A stretch of DNA of 64,000 nt, from positions 53,230 to 117,229 of the forward strand of contig DAOUQC010000003.1 of NCBI GenBank assembly GCA_030625775.1, in the 5' to 3' direction. Within the stretch, counting starts at the first letter, position 1. Each line of letters opens with the position of its first letter. The notes beneath the pieces were generated by a model. The model saw nothing but the letters and a program-made list of their open reading frames with translations, had not been told where the DNA came from and made no database searches. The DNA comes from Verrucomicrobiota bacterium (lineage in GTDB: Bacteria; Verrucomicrobiota; Verrucomicrobiia; Verrucomicrobiales; DEV007). The position numbers and the translations under genes were made by a program. Below are positions 7,552 to 17,330 of this stretch, one piece after another.

Positions 7552-8817
7552 ATGAAAATAACCCCCTATTCTCTTTTGTTTCCGAGCTTGTTGTTGGTTG
7601 CGGTCTTTGTTGTTTCCGGATCAGAGTATTCGCTGAAAGCCGAGGACAACTGGGAGCGGTTTCGTGGGCCAACTGGCACTGGTCACTCAGTTGCCACCAA
7701 TCTTCCAATAAAATGGGACAAGGGATCGGTGGACTGGAAAACCGAGATGAAAGGCATCGGGCAATCCTCGCCAGTGAACTGGGGAGACAAACTGTTTGTT
7801 ACCAGCGCGTCTGAAGATGGCAAGGCACGCCATGTGTATTGCGTGAGCGCCAAGGATGGAAAGGTGCTGTGGGAGAAAACCATTAAATGTTCGAATCCTG
7901 AAAAAAATCACAAAATGAATTCATGGGCGACACCGTCCTGTGCAACGGATGGCGAACGCGTTATCGCTTTTTTTGGGCCAGCTGGGATTCATTGTTTTGA
8001 TCTGGAGGGCAAAAAAATGTGGTCACAGGATCTGGGTGAGTTTCCCGGGAATTGGGGGGTGGCAGCATCGCCGGTGATCTTTGAAAACCTGGTGATTCAG
8101 AATACGGATTGCACCGGCCCGTCGGCTCTGGTGGCTTTGGATAAAAATACCGGTAAGGAGGTCTGGAATACCAAACGTGAGGACAAACCCCGCGGTGGGT
8201 GGGGAACTCCGATTTTGATTGATACCGAGAAGGGCAAACAATTGGTATTGAACGGTGAGTTTGGGGTGAGGGGCTATGATCCCAAGACGGGTAAGGAGTT
8301 GTGGTTCTGCAAAGCTTTTAATGGTCGTGGTGCGCCGGTACCGGATTTTGCCAATGGGCTGGTATACGCAGTGAACGGCAAACCTGGTGACACCTACGCG
8401 GTCATTCCAGACGGCTCAGGGGATGTGACCGATAGCAAAATGAAATGGCATGCCAAGCGTCCGAAGGGAAGGGATCTGCCGTCACCGTCAGTAGTGGGAG
8501 ATTATCTGGTCGTGGTCAGTATGTCGGGGGTCGTCACTTGTTACGATGCCAAGACAGGTGAAATGGTTTCATCGGAGAAGCTTATTGAAAAAGGGGGGCA
8601 TTTTGCCGCATCTCCACTGGAAATGAACGGTTTGCTGTATGTCCAAAGTGAGGATGGCGGCGAAACATTTGTGATCAAGCCAGGCAAAAAATTGGAAATT
8701 GTTTCCAGGAATTCACTTGGTGCGGATAAGAAGGAGATCTTCCGTGCCACTCTGGCTCCCATTGGGGACCGTCTTTACGCCAGATCACACACGACGCTTT
8801 ATAGCATCGGGAAGTGA
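7552..8817 (+). CDS. PQQ-type beta-propeller repeat protein, exported
   Basis: The 421-residue product has a signal peptide (about residues 1-28, hydrophobic stretch LLFPSLLLVAVFVV). Repeated blades with the pattern A-x-D-x-x-T/D-G-K-x-x-W follow, for example VSAKDGKVLWE, ALDKNTGKEVW and YDPKTGKELWF. This is the pyrrolo-quinoline-quinone-like propeller of outer-membrane/periplasmic proteins such as BamB, and is very common in Verrucomicrobiota and Planctomycetota. No dehydrogenase active-site disulfide or PQQ ligands are evident, so it is probably a structural or binding protein rather than an enzyme. The ATG at 7552 is chosen because it starts the signal peptide. It is transcribed away from the GHMP kinase and converges on purB. 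Confidence 0.85.
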   Translation: MKITPYSLLFPSLLLVAVFVVSGSEYSLKAEDNWERFRGPTGTGHSVATNLPIKWDKGSVDWKTEMKGIGQSSPVNWGDKLFVTSASEDGKARHVYCVSAKDGKVLWEKTIKCSNPEKNHKMNSWATPSCATDGERVIAFFGPAGIHCFDLEGKKMWSQDLGEFPGNWGVAASPVIFENLVIQNTDCTGPSALVALDKNTGKEVWNTKREDKPRGGWGTPILIDTEKGKQLVLNGEFGVRGYDPKTGKELWFCKAFNGRGAPVPDFANGLVYAVNGKPGDTYAVIPDGSGDVTDSKMKWHAKRPKGRDLPSPSVVGDYLVVVSMSGVVTCYDAKTGEMVSSEKLIEKGGHFAASPLEMNGLLYVQSEDGGETFVIKPGKKLEIVSRNSLGADKKEIFRATLAPIGDRLYARSHTTLYSIGK

Positions 8818-8860
8818 GTGGCAGTATTGATCTCTTTGTGTCCCCTTTATAGGGGCGGCC

Positions 8861-10288
8861 TTAAAGTATCTCACCTGCTTGATAGCTTGCTGCCTCAGGA
8901 AAGCTGGCGGCGAGTTTATCCACTGACTTGGCAAGGTGATCAATTTGGGTGGAAGCAGCTCCAGTGGCGCTGCGTCCTGATTCCAGGATTTGATCGATTT
9001 TTTCTTTGGAAAAACCGATGCGCTCATCTCCAGCCAGACGATCAAGCAAGTCGTTGTTATCGCTTTCTCCGCTGCGATAGGCTTGGGCGGCGGCGACTGC
9101 GTGTTCCTTGATCACTTCGTGGGCGGTTTCACGTCCCACCCCGGCTTTGGTGGCTTCCATAAGGAAGGTGGTGGACAAGAGGAAAGGCAGGTAGTGATCG
9201 TTTTCCCTTTCGATCACAGCGGGGTAGACAGCCATCTGGTCGAGCACGGTGATGAAGGTCTCAAGTAGCCCGTCAGCAGCAAAAAAACTGTCTGGCAATA
9301 GAACCCGTCTTACCACTGAGCACGAGACATCACCTTCATTCCATTGGTCGCCGGCGAGAGATGAAGCCATCGTCAGGTAACCGCCGAGCAAGGTGGTGAA
9401 GCCGTTGATACGCTCGCAGGAACGGCTGTTCATTTTGTGAGGCATAGCGGAGGAGCCAACCTGGCCTTTGGCAAAACCTTCGGAAGCCAGTTCGTGACCG
9501 GCCATGAGGCGCAGGGTTTTGGCAAAGCTGGATGGCCCCGAGGCGATCTCGTTTAAGTTGGAGACAACACGCAGGTCGAGGCTTCGTGGATAAACTTGTC
9601 CGGGGTTGACTAGTTTGCAGGGTAGTCCCAAATGGCCAACAATTTTATTTTCCAGTTCAGCTACTTTTTCAGCATCACCATTGAAGAGGCTGAGTTGATC
9701 GAGTTGGGTGCCAACTGCCCCTTTGAGTCCGCGAACCGGGTAGGTGTCCAGGATGTGCTGCAGCTGCTGGGTGGCTCCGAGCAACTCTTCGCCAAATTCA
9801 GCCAGCCGTCGGCCAAAGGTTGTGACTTGTGCGGCAACGTTGTGTGTTCGTGCGGTGATCACCAGATCGGAAAACTCTTGCGAGCGGGCAGCGATGCGAA
9901 TCAAGGCAGCGACCGATTTTCTGTGAATTTCCTGCAAACCACGGTAAACCTGGAGTTGTTCGACATTTTCAGTCAGATCCCTGCTGGTCATGCCTTTGTG
10001 AATATGCTCGTGGCCGGCTAGGTCACAAAATTCTTCAATCCGGGATTTTACATCGTGCCGGGTGATACGTTCACGTTCGTTGATAGAATCCAGATTGATC
10101 TGATTGACTACTTTTTTATAGGCGTCGATGGCCTCTTCAGGGATTGACAAGCCGAGCTCACGCTGGCCTTCCATCACGGCGATCCAAAATTGTCTTTCCA
10201 GTCGGATTTTGCCTTCGGTCGACCAGATCGATTTCATGGCGGGAGAAGCATAGCGCTCAGCGAGAATGTTGTTTATTTGAGATGACAT
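8861..10288 (-). CDS. purB: Adenylosuccinate lyase
   Basis: This 475-residue fumarase/aspartase-superfamily enzyme cleaves SAICAR and adenylosuccinate in purine synthesis. The signature loop GSSAMPHKMNS is present about two-thirds of the way along, and TSRDLTENVEQ and ARTHNVAAQVTTFG are the other conserved substrate blocks. The ATG at 10288 is chosen because the conserved fold starts there; a longer frame reaches 10363 but would overlap the preceding small gene. No Shine-Dalgarno is visible; the 5' spacer is AT-rich. It is the third gene of an Hsp70-small protein-purB run, which is an unusual partner set for a purine enzyme. Confidence 0.95.
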   Translation of the reverse strand: MSSQINNILAERYASPAMKSIWSTEGKIRLERQFWIAVMEGQRELGLSIPEEAIDAYKKVVNQINLDSINERERITRHDVKSRIEEFCDLAGHEHIHKGMTSRDLTENVEQLQVYRGLQEIHRKSVAALIRIAARSQEFSDLVITARTHNVAAQVTTFGRRLAEFGEELLGATQQLQHILDTYPVRGLKGAVGTQLDQLSLFNGDAEKVAELENKIVGHLGLPCKLVNPGQVYPRSLDLRVVSNLNEIASGPSSFAKTLRLMAGHELASEGFAKGQVGSSAMPHKMNSRSCERINGFTTLLGGYLTMASSLAGDQWNEGDVSCSVVRRVLLPDSFFAADGLLETFITVLDQMAVYPAVIERENDHYLPFLLSTTFLMEATKAGVGRETAHEVIKEHAVAAAQAYRSGESDNNDLLDRLAGDERIGFSKEKIDQILESGRSATGAASTQIDHLAKSVDKLAASFPEAASYQAGEIL

Positions 10289-10335
10289 ACGGAATTTTGT
10301 GATTTGAGATTTAAAATTTGAGATCGCTCCAGAGT

Positions 10336-10641
10336 TTAGGAATCTATGTATTTTGTCCGGCATTCCACAATGGCATCAAGCATGCCTTCAGCTTCGCTGC
10401 GCAATTCCTTATTCAAGCTTGCAGCGGCTTCGTTGTGACGTTTGTAGAGTTTTTTCAGATGATTGCGAATTTCTTCTGTATCCATGGTTTCAGGATTGAT
10501 TCCACATAATTCTTCTGCGGTAGGCAAGGGGGTGATGGTTTTGAAGGGGGGCTCAGGCACTTCAGGCGTCTCATCCTGGCGAGATTCCTGGGAATCTGGC
10601 AGGGGTTTGTTTTTTTTGCGTTTAAAAAAATTACGGATCAT
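10336..10641 (-). CDS. Small charged protein of unknown function
   Basis: This 101-residue protein is not recognised. It begins with a basic stretch (IRNFFKRKKNKP), continues with a proline/glutamate-rich linker (residues about 15-45), and ends in an amphipathic charged helix with heptad-like spacing (about 50-100). It has no signal peptide or membrane segment. It lies 23 bp after the Hsp70-like gene and 47 bp before purB on the same strand, so it is likely co-transcribed. Its position suggests a small partner of the Hsp70-like protein, but nothing in the sequence proves that. Confidence 0.65.
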   Translation of the reverse strand: MIRNFFKRKKNKPLPDSQESRQDETPEVPEPPFKTITPLPTAEELCGINPETMDTEEIRNHLKKLYKRHNEAAASLNKELRSEAEGMLDAIVECRTKYIDS

Positions 10642-10664
10642 GGGGATGCCGGGGGCTGTGAGGT

Positions 10665-12158
10665 TTAGACGATGGTGATCTGTTTCAGATAGGCTGATTT
10701 TCGTTCGATGTCTTTTTCCGAAAGCACACCTTCTCCTTCGTATTCGATATCAATGTTCTGGCTTTTGCCGGATTCCGCATCATGAATAGTTGCTTTGACC
10801 CTTTGGTTTTCATCGTAACTGTAGCTCACGGTGATTTCACATCCGGCGGGTCGCCCAGGCGGAACTTTGAGAGAGATTTTGCCTACGATATCGACATAAC
10901 GGGGATCGAGATCTTCGCCCTGGGTGATTTCGACTTCGATCAATTCCTCGTTATCCTCCGAGGTGACGTAGGTCTGGGACATCGAACAAGGGATGGGGGT
11001 ATTCTTGGGGATGACAATGGAATTTCTCAGTTTGGACTTTCCAGTAGCGGCATCCTCGATGATGGCGATGGTGCCATAGCTCTGATTGCAAACTTCGGAA
11101 ACTTGTCGGGCTTGTTTGGCAAAAAGGGCTGCTCCAAGGGGGACGCATTCGTCTACGTTGCCGCAGGATATGGGATCAAATCCGAATTGGTCGCGTAAGG
11201 TTTGTGGCACACTGGGGATGCGGGTGCTACCGCCTACCAGCACAACGTGATCGATATTGTCCGGTTTCAGGTCGAGAGCATCCAGTGCCTGCTCAACCAG
11301 CATCACCGTACGGGTCAGCAGTTTGGAGATAGCTTCCTCAAACAGATCACGGGTCAGGTTGATGCGGGCAGATCCATCGGTGTCATTGCCGACAGTTTCA
11401 GTGATGCGCTGGAGTTTGGACAGCATTTTTTTGGCATCTTCGCTGGTTATCATAGCACGCCGACGTTGCCGTTCATCCTGGAATAAGTCGGCACCGTTTT
11501 GCTTTTGGTATTCCTGAGCCAGGATTTCGATCAGGATTTCATCAAAATTTGATCCTCCGAGATGGCGCGCTCCTTCCGAGAGCAGGATGTCGATTTTTTC
11601 CCCGGTGATATTGAGAATGGTGATATCAAGGGTGCCTCCGCCAAGGTCATAGACCATGACTTTTCCCGAGATATCACGGGTATGAGCATAATACAGGGCG
11701 GCAGCGGTGGGTTCATTCACCAGGCGGGATACGCTTAGCCCAGCCAATCGGCAAGCTGTGGTAGTGGCATTGCGGGCGAGTTCATTGAAATTAGCCGGGA
11801 CAGTGATGACGACTTCGTCAATGTCGCCGATGATGTTGGAGCAGTCTTGTTTGAGTTTGGCAAGAATCAGGGCGGAAATTTCCGTAGGGGTCCATTTTTG
11901 TCCATCCATCTCGATGAAAAAGGAGGGGTCGTCCATATGCTTTTTGATATTATGGACGGTGCGATCAGGGTCCCCTCCGTCACGCGCTGCAGACCCGATT
12001 AATTTAACGCCGTCGAAACGATCAAAATAGACAATCGAGGGGGTCAGGCGTTCGCCGTCACAGTTGGGTACAATTTCCGGTGAGCCGTCCGCTTTGACGT
12101 GTGCCAGGCCGGAAGTCGAGGTGCCTAGGTCGATGCCAATATATTTTTCCTGAGCCAT
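10665..12158 (-). CDS. Hsp70-family protein without the helical lid
   Basis: The protein has 497 residues against about 640 for DnaK. It has a complete actin-like ATPase domain: phosphate-1 motif GIDLGTSTSG (residues 8-17), [26 protein letters not shown] and LVGGSTRIPSV. After a linker it has only a beta-type substrate domain (about 375-480); the alpha-helical lid and the acidic C-terminus are missing. The canonical dnaK lies at 60742-62685, so this is a specialised paralogue. Short Hsp70s of this type often work with dedicated partners. Here the upstream neighbour on the same strand is the FHA/coiled-coil protein, and a small charged protein follows. No DnaJ or GrpE gene is in view. Confidence 0.9.
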   Translation of the reverse strand: MAQEKYIGIDLGTSTSGLAHVKADGSPEIVPNCDGERLTPSIVYFDRFDGVKLIGSAARDGGDPDRTVHNIKKHMDDPSFFIEMDGQKWTPTEISALILAKLKQDCSNIIGDIDEVVITVPANFNELARNATTTACRLAGLSVSRLVNEPTAAALYYAHTRDISGKVMVYDLGGGTLDITILNITGEKIDILLSEGARHLGGSNFDEILIEILAQEYQKQNGADLFQDERQRRRAMITSEDAKKMLSKLQRITETVGNDTDGSARINLTRDLFEEAISKLLTRTVMLVEQALDALDLKPDNIDHVVLVGGSTRIPSVPQTLRDQFGFDPISCGNVDECVPLGAALFAKQARQVSEVCNQSYGTIAIIEDAATGKSKLRNSIVIPKNTPIPCSMSQTYVTSEDNEELIEVEITQGEDLDPRYVDIVGKISLKVPPGRPAGCEITVSYSYDENQRVKATIHDAESGKSQNIDIEYEGEGVLSEKDIERKSAYLKQITIV

Positions 12159-12416
12159 GACAATGAGTGAAATCTTATACCGGAAAGGTACGTTTCATTC
12201 AATAATACAAATCCGGCAAACAGAAAGCCTGATTTGCACCCTTTGCTCAGAATTTTTAAGAAGCATGCCCTGAAAACAGGATCGGATGGAAGGGAGAAAA
12301 AAATGCGGCTAATAAACACAAATCATATCCAGGTGTAAGCAGGGAAGGGGAATTACTGCATCTTCGCTTGGAGGCAGGGTATCATAAGCCTTGGTCCTTG
12401 GCTGATTCTACCACCC

Positions 12417-15400
12417 TCAGTGGCTGGCAGTTTCCACTTTTGGAGGGGAAGAGGCATCACTCTCAGCGATTTTGCGCTGCATATCCGCCATCCGCCCACT
12501 CACAGCAGCGATTTCCTTGCCCTTGTTTGTCAGACTGCTGCGCAGTTTATTTTCAAGTGAGGCCGCTTTTGACAATTTTTCCTCCAACTCGGCTATTCTG
12601 GATTCTTTTTCATTTTGATTTTCAAACGCTTTACTGAGTTCAGCCTGGGCGTCTCCACCCTCGGTACCCGCCATCATCGAGGCGGCTTCCAGTTGTTTGT
12701 GAAGGGCGTCGATTTCAGCCTGTTTTTGAGAGGCAATGCGCTGTGCATCTTCTTTCAGAGCCTTGGAGGATTTCTCTGATTCCATCACTCGCACTTTCAT
12801 CGTTTCCAAGCGGGAGAACACAGCTGATTTTTCAGCAGCCAGTGCTTTCAAGCGATCGGCGGATTCGCCACTCCCACTGAGTTGCTCTTTCAGTTCCTCT
12901 TCTTTGCCGGCGGCTTCATTAAGTGCCGCAGCTCGTTCTTCCAAGGTTTTCTGTTGATCACGGAGTTTTTGCTCTGCTTCGGCCTGCTGAAGTTGTTGTT
13001 TTTTCAGTGAGTCCTGAAGTTCAGAAATTTTTGATTCCTTTTCAGTGGCTACCTGGCTGGCTTTTTCTGCTCCAGCTTTGACTTTTTCTTCAGCAGCCTG
13101 GTTGGCTTTTTCAATTTCAGCGCGAGCTTTTTCTTCAGCAGCCTGATTGGCTTTTTCAGCTTCGGCTTGAGCTTTTTCGATTTGTGCTTGGGCTTTTTCT
13201 TCGGCAGCCTGGTTAGCTTTTTCTGCTTCAGCTTTGGCTATTTCGACTTGTGCTTTGGCTTCCTCGGCCGCCTGATCAAGTTTATCCTTCAAGGTTTCGA
13301 CTTCAGCTTCTTTGCGGGCGACTGCATCGTCGGCTTTTTGCTGCAGATCGGCGACAGAGCTTTGAGAGGAGCTGACCTGGTCTTTCAGTCGCTGCATTTC
13401 TTCTTCAGAAGCTGACTTGTCGCCGCTCAGGGCTTTCAGTTTGGCTTCAGCGTCAGATTGTTGTTTTTCCTGTCGGTTGATTTGTTCCTGAAGTTTGACT
13501 TGCAGGGATTCGATCTCTGATTCTTTATCTTCCGCTGCCTTTTGAGCACGTTTGACTTCGATTTTGGCCTCCTCGCGAGCGGTTTGTGCTGCTTCCTCAA
13601 GTTCCAGACGCAGGGCTTCTTTTTCAGCTTCCTTTTGCTTGACGGCATCGTTGGCTTTTTGCTGGAGTTCAGCTACAGAGCTCTGGGATGAGACGATTTC
13701 GTCTTTGAGTTTTTGCACTTCCTCCTCGGATGCCGACTTGTCTCCACTGAGTGCTTCCAGCCGCTCTTCCGCTTGAGCGTGCTGTTGTTCCTGGCGTTTG
13801 AGTTGCTCGTCGAGCTTTTCCTGAAGAGCAGCCATTTCTGCTTCTTTGGAGGCAGCGGCATCTTGTGCCCGTGCTACTTCTGCTTTGGCTGCTTCGCGGG
13901 CATCTTGAGCAGCAGCTTCCAGCTTACTGCGCAAATTTTCCATTTCCTCTTCCTTGCGGACTGCCGCGGCATCGGCTTTTAGCTGGAGATCATCTACCGA
14001 ACTCTGAGAAGACGCAACTTCGTCCCGTAGCTTTTGGACTTCTTCTTCAGATGCAGATTTGTCCCCGCTGAGGACGGCTAATCGTTCTTCGGCTTCGGCC
14101 TGTTGCTGTTCCTGACGCCTGAGTTGTTCATCAAGTTTTTCTTGCAATGCAGCCATTTCCGACTCTTTGGCGGCAGCGGCTTTTTGAGCACGCGCTACTT
14201 CTGCTTTGGCTTCATCGCGAGTGGCTTGCGCAGCAGCTTCGAGCTTGCTGCGTAGGGAATCCATTTCGGCTTCTTTCTCCGTAACTGTGTCATGGGCATT
14301 TTTTTGCAGGTCGGAAACTTTGTTTTGAGAAGTGCGAATTTCATCCCGGAGTTTTTCTAATTGCTCTTCGCTCGCTGATTTGTCTCCACTGAGATTGTGC
14401 AGTTGTTTTTCGGCTTCGGCTTGCTCCTGCTCCTGTTTGTCAATTTGTTGTTCCAGCTTCGCTCTTAGATCGGCGATTTCAGTCTCTTTTTCCTCGGTTG
14501 CCTTGCGGGCTTTGTTGAGTTCACCTTTGGCCTCCGTGCGAACTGTTTCGACCGCTTCTTTGAGCTTATCACGCAGTGAAGTCACTTCAGCTTCTTTTTC
14601 GGAAACCCTGTCATCCGCATTTTTTTGCAGATCAGCGACTTTGCTTTGTGATGAGCGGATCTCATCACGCAACTTTTTCAGCTGCTCTTCATCATCGGAT
14701 TTTTCTCCGACGAGGGAGCGAAGCTTGTCTTCAGCTTTACTTTGCTGTTGAGCTTGTTGGTTGATTTGGCCTTGTAATTTATCACGCAGGGCAGTGATTT
14801 CGGCTTCTTTTTCCTCGGTTTTCTGTTGGGCCTTGTCGGCTTTTGCCCGGGCTGCTTTACTTGCTTTCTCCAGTTCAGCCCGTGCGGCGGCTTTAGCTTC
14901 AGCTCGTGCTTTAGCAACTTTTTCGAGAGCCTCTTTTTCAGCTTCCTCTTCGAGTTTTCCTATGGATTCCTTGGATGCCGCGATTTCGCTGCGCATTTTT
15001 TTGACTTCCTCTTCGGATGAAGATTTGTCGCCACTCAATTCCTTGATACGCGTAGCTGCTTCGGCTTGTTTCAGTTGCTGCTTGCGCAGTTTGGCTTGAA
15101 GCTCTGCAATTTCTGCATCTTTTTCGCTGCTTCCCGTTTCCGGATCTTTGTTAAGGCCACTAGAAATGCTACCTCTGAGCCCTGATTTTCGTATCGTGGG
15201 TTTTTTGATTCCAGCACTCTTGGAATCAGGCGATTTTTTCTTTAGGCTGCGCGCTTTTTCTTTAGCTTCGGCAGAGGCCGCTAATTGGACTTTTTGTGAG
15301 CCTGAGCGGCTTTTCAGGGGGGAGACATTGACGGTAGAGACTTTCTTAGCGGGTTCTGTTTCGAGGAAGCGTCCTCTCAATACACCAAATTTGATCTCAT

Positions 15401-15644
15401 CTCCTGCTTTAACCACACATCGCTGTATGCGTTCCCCATTGATGAAGGTACCGTTGAACGAATCTTTGTCGATGATTTCGTAATTACCACTGTCTGAACA
15501 AATAATTTCTGCGTGAAAAGCTGACATGAATCGGTTTTTGATCCGGACATCACAATCGTGATGTCGACCGACGGTAGTCTTGGCGTCGGAAATCAAAAAA
15601 GTTTCGAGATCCGCTTCTCCTGTGTTAATCGTTAATTTCAACAT
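12417..15644 (-). CDS. FHA-domain protein with long repeated coiled coil
   Basis: This is a 1075-residue protein. Residues 1-95 form an FHA domain: GR at 26-27, a serine and histidine in FMSAFHAEI (Ser41, His44) and the SFNGTFING turn (62-70). The arginine of the usual SRxH motif is Ala42. A basic linker (about 100-175) follows, then continuous coiled coil to about residue 1050. The coil is built from repeats of exactly 107 residues, residues 281-815, each containing a G(D/E)KSxxEE break, preceded by a 104-residue divergent unit. Shorter EKANQAAEEK-type repeats follow (about 800-880). No membrane segment is visible. FHA domains bind phosphothreonine, so it may be a phospho-dependent scaffold or filament. 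It lies upstream of the lidless Hsp70 on the same strand. Confidence 0.85.
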   Translation of the reverse strand: MLKLTINTGEADLETFLISDAKTTVGRHHDCDVRIKNRFMSAFHAEIICSDSGNYEIIDKDSFNGTFINGERIQRCVVKAGDEIKFGVLRGRFLETEPAKKVSTVNVSPLKSRSGSQKVQLAASAEAKEKARSLKKKSPDSKSAGIKKPTIRKSGLRGSISSGLNKDPETGSSEKDAEIAELQAKLRKQQLKQAEAATRIKELSGDKSSSEEEVKKMRSEIAASKESIGKLEEEAEKEALEKVAKARAEAKAAARAELEKASKAARAKADKAQQKTEEKEAEITALRDKLQGQINQQAQQQSKAEDKLRSLVGEKSDDEEQLKKLRDEIRSSQSKVADLQKNADDRVSEKEAEVTSLRDKLKEAVETVRTEAKGELNKARKATEEKETEIADLRAKLEQQIDKQEQEQAEAEKQLHNLSGDKSASEEQLEKLRDEIRTSQNKVSDLQKNAHDTVTEKEAEMDSLRSKLEAAAQATRDEAKAEVARAQKAAAAKESEMAALQEKLDEQLRRQEQQQAEAEERLAVLSGDKSASEEEVQKLRDEVASSQSSVDDLQLKADAAAVRKEEEMENLRSKLEAAAQDAREAAKAEVARAQDAAASKEAEMAALQEKLDEQLKRQEQQHAQAEERLEALSGDKSASEEEVQKLKDEIVSSQSSVAELQQKANDAVKQKEAEKEALRLELEEAAQTAREEAKIEVKRAQKAAEDKESEIESLQVKLQEQINRQEKQQSDAEAKLKALSGDKSASEEEMQRLKDQVSSSQSSVADLQQKADDAVARKEAEVETLKDKLDQAAEEAKAQVEIAKAEAEKANQAAEEKAQAQIEKAQAEAEKANQAAEEKARAEIEKANQAAEEKVKAGAEKASQVATEKESKISELQDSLKKQQLQQAEAEQKLRDQQKTLEERAAALNEAAGKEEELKEQLSGSGESADRLKALAAEKSAVFSRLETMKVRVMESEKSSKALKEDAQRIASQKQAEIDALHKQLEAASMMAGTEGGDAQAELSKAFENQNEKESRIAELEEKLSKAASLENKLRSSLTNKGKEIAAVSGRMADMQRKIAESDASSPPKVETASH
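13200..14804 (-). repeat. Five 321-bp tandem repeats inside the FHA/coiled-coil gene
   Basis: Codons 281-815 divide into five units of 107 codons with no internal length change through at least the first four. Units 3 and 4 (residues 495-708) are the closest to each other. Each has the order L-x-x-K-L-x-x-Q, a Q-rich heptad block, SGDKSASEE (GEKSDDEE in the first), SSQSxVxxLQ and an EAK-rich end. Confidence 0.85.
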
Positions 15645-15905
15645 ATATCAATGAAATTTTATTACCTATGGTCCTTATGGTGCTTGCAATAATCACACAT
15701 ACACCTTCGTCATTAGGATTATCGTTAAGAGAGACAAGTCATAATACTATAAAATTTTGCACCTAAAATCGAGAAAAAACTGTCACTTCTTTAAAATCTT
15801 TTTTAGCGGGAATATTCTTTTATAGATATGTGATATAAGGTCGGCGTTTTCTTGCAAATCAGGTACGATCACGCGAGTAATAGCCTTTGATTACCAGTGA
15901 TAGCA

Positions 15906-17330
15906 ATGAAGCTTTACGATACCATGACGCGCGAAATGCGCAAATTGACAGCTGAAGACGGTATGAACTTCCGCTTTTACTGTTGTGGCCCTACGGTTTA
16001 TGGGCCGGCCCACATTGGAAATTTCAGGACTTTTGTGCTGCAGGATGTGTTTCGCCGCGTTTTAGAGTTGTCCGGACAGCGGACCCGGCATGTGCGCAAT
16101 ATCACGGATGTTGATGATAAAACGATACGGGATTCACAGGCGGCTGGCAAAGGCCTGCAAAATTTCACTGAGGCCTGGACAACAAAATTTCAGCAGGATT
16201 GTTTCGCTTTGAATCTTTTGCCGCCTCACGAAGAGCCGAGTGCTGTAGCTCATATCCCACAGCAAATTGCCTTGATCGAAGAATTGATGGGAAAAGGGCA
16301 TGCCTATCAGAGTGAAGATGGCTCGGTTTATTTCAAAGTAGCGTCGTTTGACCATTACGGCTGTCTTTCGCATCTTGATCAACGCGAGTTGCGTGCCGGG
16401 GCCAGTGGAGCGGCGGTAGCGGATGATGAGTATGAAAAGGATGCGGTAGCTGATTTTGCCTTATGGAAGGCGCGCAAAGCAGAGGATGGCGATAATTTTT
16501 GGCTGAGCCCATGGGGAGAGGGCAGGCCGGGGTGGCATCTGGAGTGTTCGGCCATGTGCCGTGAATACCTGGGGAATACCTTTGATCTGCACTCCGGAGG
16601 AGTGGATCTCATTTTCCCGCATCACGATAACGAGATTGCCCAGAGTGAAGCAGCTACAGGTGAAACGTTTGCCCGTCATTGGTTTCATATCACCCATCTG
16701 ATGGTGGACGGGGGAAAAATGAGCAAGAGTTTGGGCAACATGTATACTTTGGCAGATTTGGAAGAGCGGGGATTTACCGCAAATGAACTGCGTTATGTGT
16801 TGATTTCGGGTCATTACCGGCACCCCTTGAATTTCACCCTGCAGTCGATGGCGGATGCGAAGAAGGCTTTGGAGAGGATTGGTAAAAGTGCTGAGCACTT
16901 GCGGGATCGAGCTGGGGAGCTTGCTGATGAGGGAGGAAATGAAGGGATGGATTTTTCGGCTCATGATTTTGTCTATTTCAAGAAGGCCTTTGATTCGTTG
17001 CTCAATGATTTGAACACACCGGAAGCACTGGGCCGGGTGTTTTCCGAGTTGCGTGACTTGAAAGCGGATGAGATGTCGGAGGAAGAGGCGTCGACTGCGG
17101 TGAAGGATCTGGACTTTATTCTGCAGGCTTTGGGTTTATTCTTATCTCGACCTGCAGAGCAAGCTGAGATTGACTTGCCTGCTGAAATACAGGCACTGGC
17201 TGAAAAAAGGTGGCAGGCAAAGCAGGCCAAGGAGTGGGCGCAATCGGATGCCTTGAGAGACGAGCTTTTGGAAAAAGGATGGGAAGTGAAAGATGATAAG
17301 GAGGGCTACGAATTATGTCCAAAAAGTTGA
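15906..17330 (+). CDS. cysS: Cysteinyl-tRNA synthetase
   Basis: This is a 474-residue class I aminoacyl-tRNA synthetase for cysteine. The zinc/HIGH region reads FYCCGPTVYGPAHIGNFRTF near residue 25, and the KMSKS loop is GGKMSKSLGNMY at about residues 275-285. The zinc-binding WHLECSAM and HSGGVDLIFPHHDNEIAQ blocks are also present. The ATG at 15906 is chosen; an in-frame GTG nine bases earlier is less likely. The 3' end overlaps hemB by 16 bp. It is transcribed divergently from the FHA/coiled-coil gene, with a 261-bp AT-rich promoter region between them. Confidence 0.97.
   Translation: MKLYDTMTREMRKLTAEDGMNFRFYCCGPTVYGPAHIGNFRTFVLQDVFRRVLELSGQRTRHVRNITDVDDKTIRDSQAAGKGLQNFTEAWTTKFQQDCFALNLLPPHEEPSAVAHIPQQIALIEELMGKGHAYQSEDGSVYFKVASFDHYGCLSHLDQRELRAGASGAAVADDEYEKDAVADFALWKARKAEDGDNFWLSPWGEGRPGWHLECSAMCREYLGNTFDLHSGGVDLIFPHHDNEIAQSEAATGETFARHWFHITHLMVDGGKMSKSLGNMYTLADLEERGFTANELRYVLISGHYRHPLNFTLQSMADAKKALERIGKSAEHLRDRAGELADEGGNEGMDFSAHDFVYFKKAFDSLLNDLNTPEALGRVFSELRDLKADEMSEEEASTAVKDLDFILQALGLFLSRPAEQAEIDLPAEIQALAEKRWQAKQAKEWAQSDALRDELLEKGWEVKDDKEGYELCPKS

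Noticed and set aside
13552..15099. Long serine-rich frames on the plus strand opposite the FHA/coiled-coil gene
   Set aside because: They are the antisense of Glu/Ala/Lys-rich codons, which always leave open Ser/Phe-rich frames. The repeat and FHA motifs prove the minus-strand frame.
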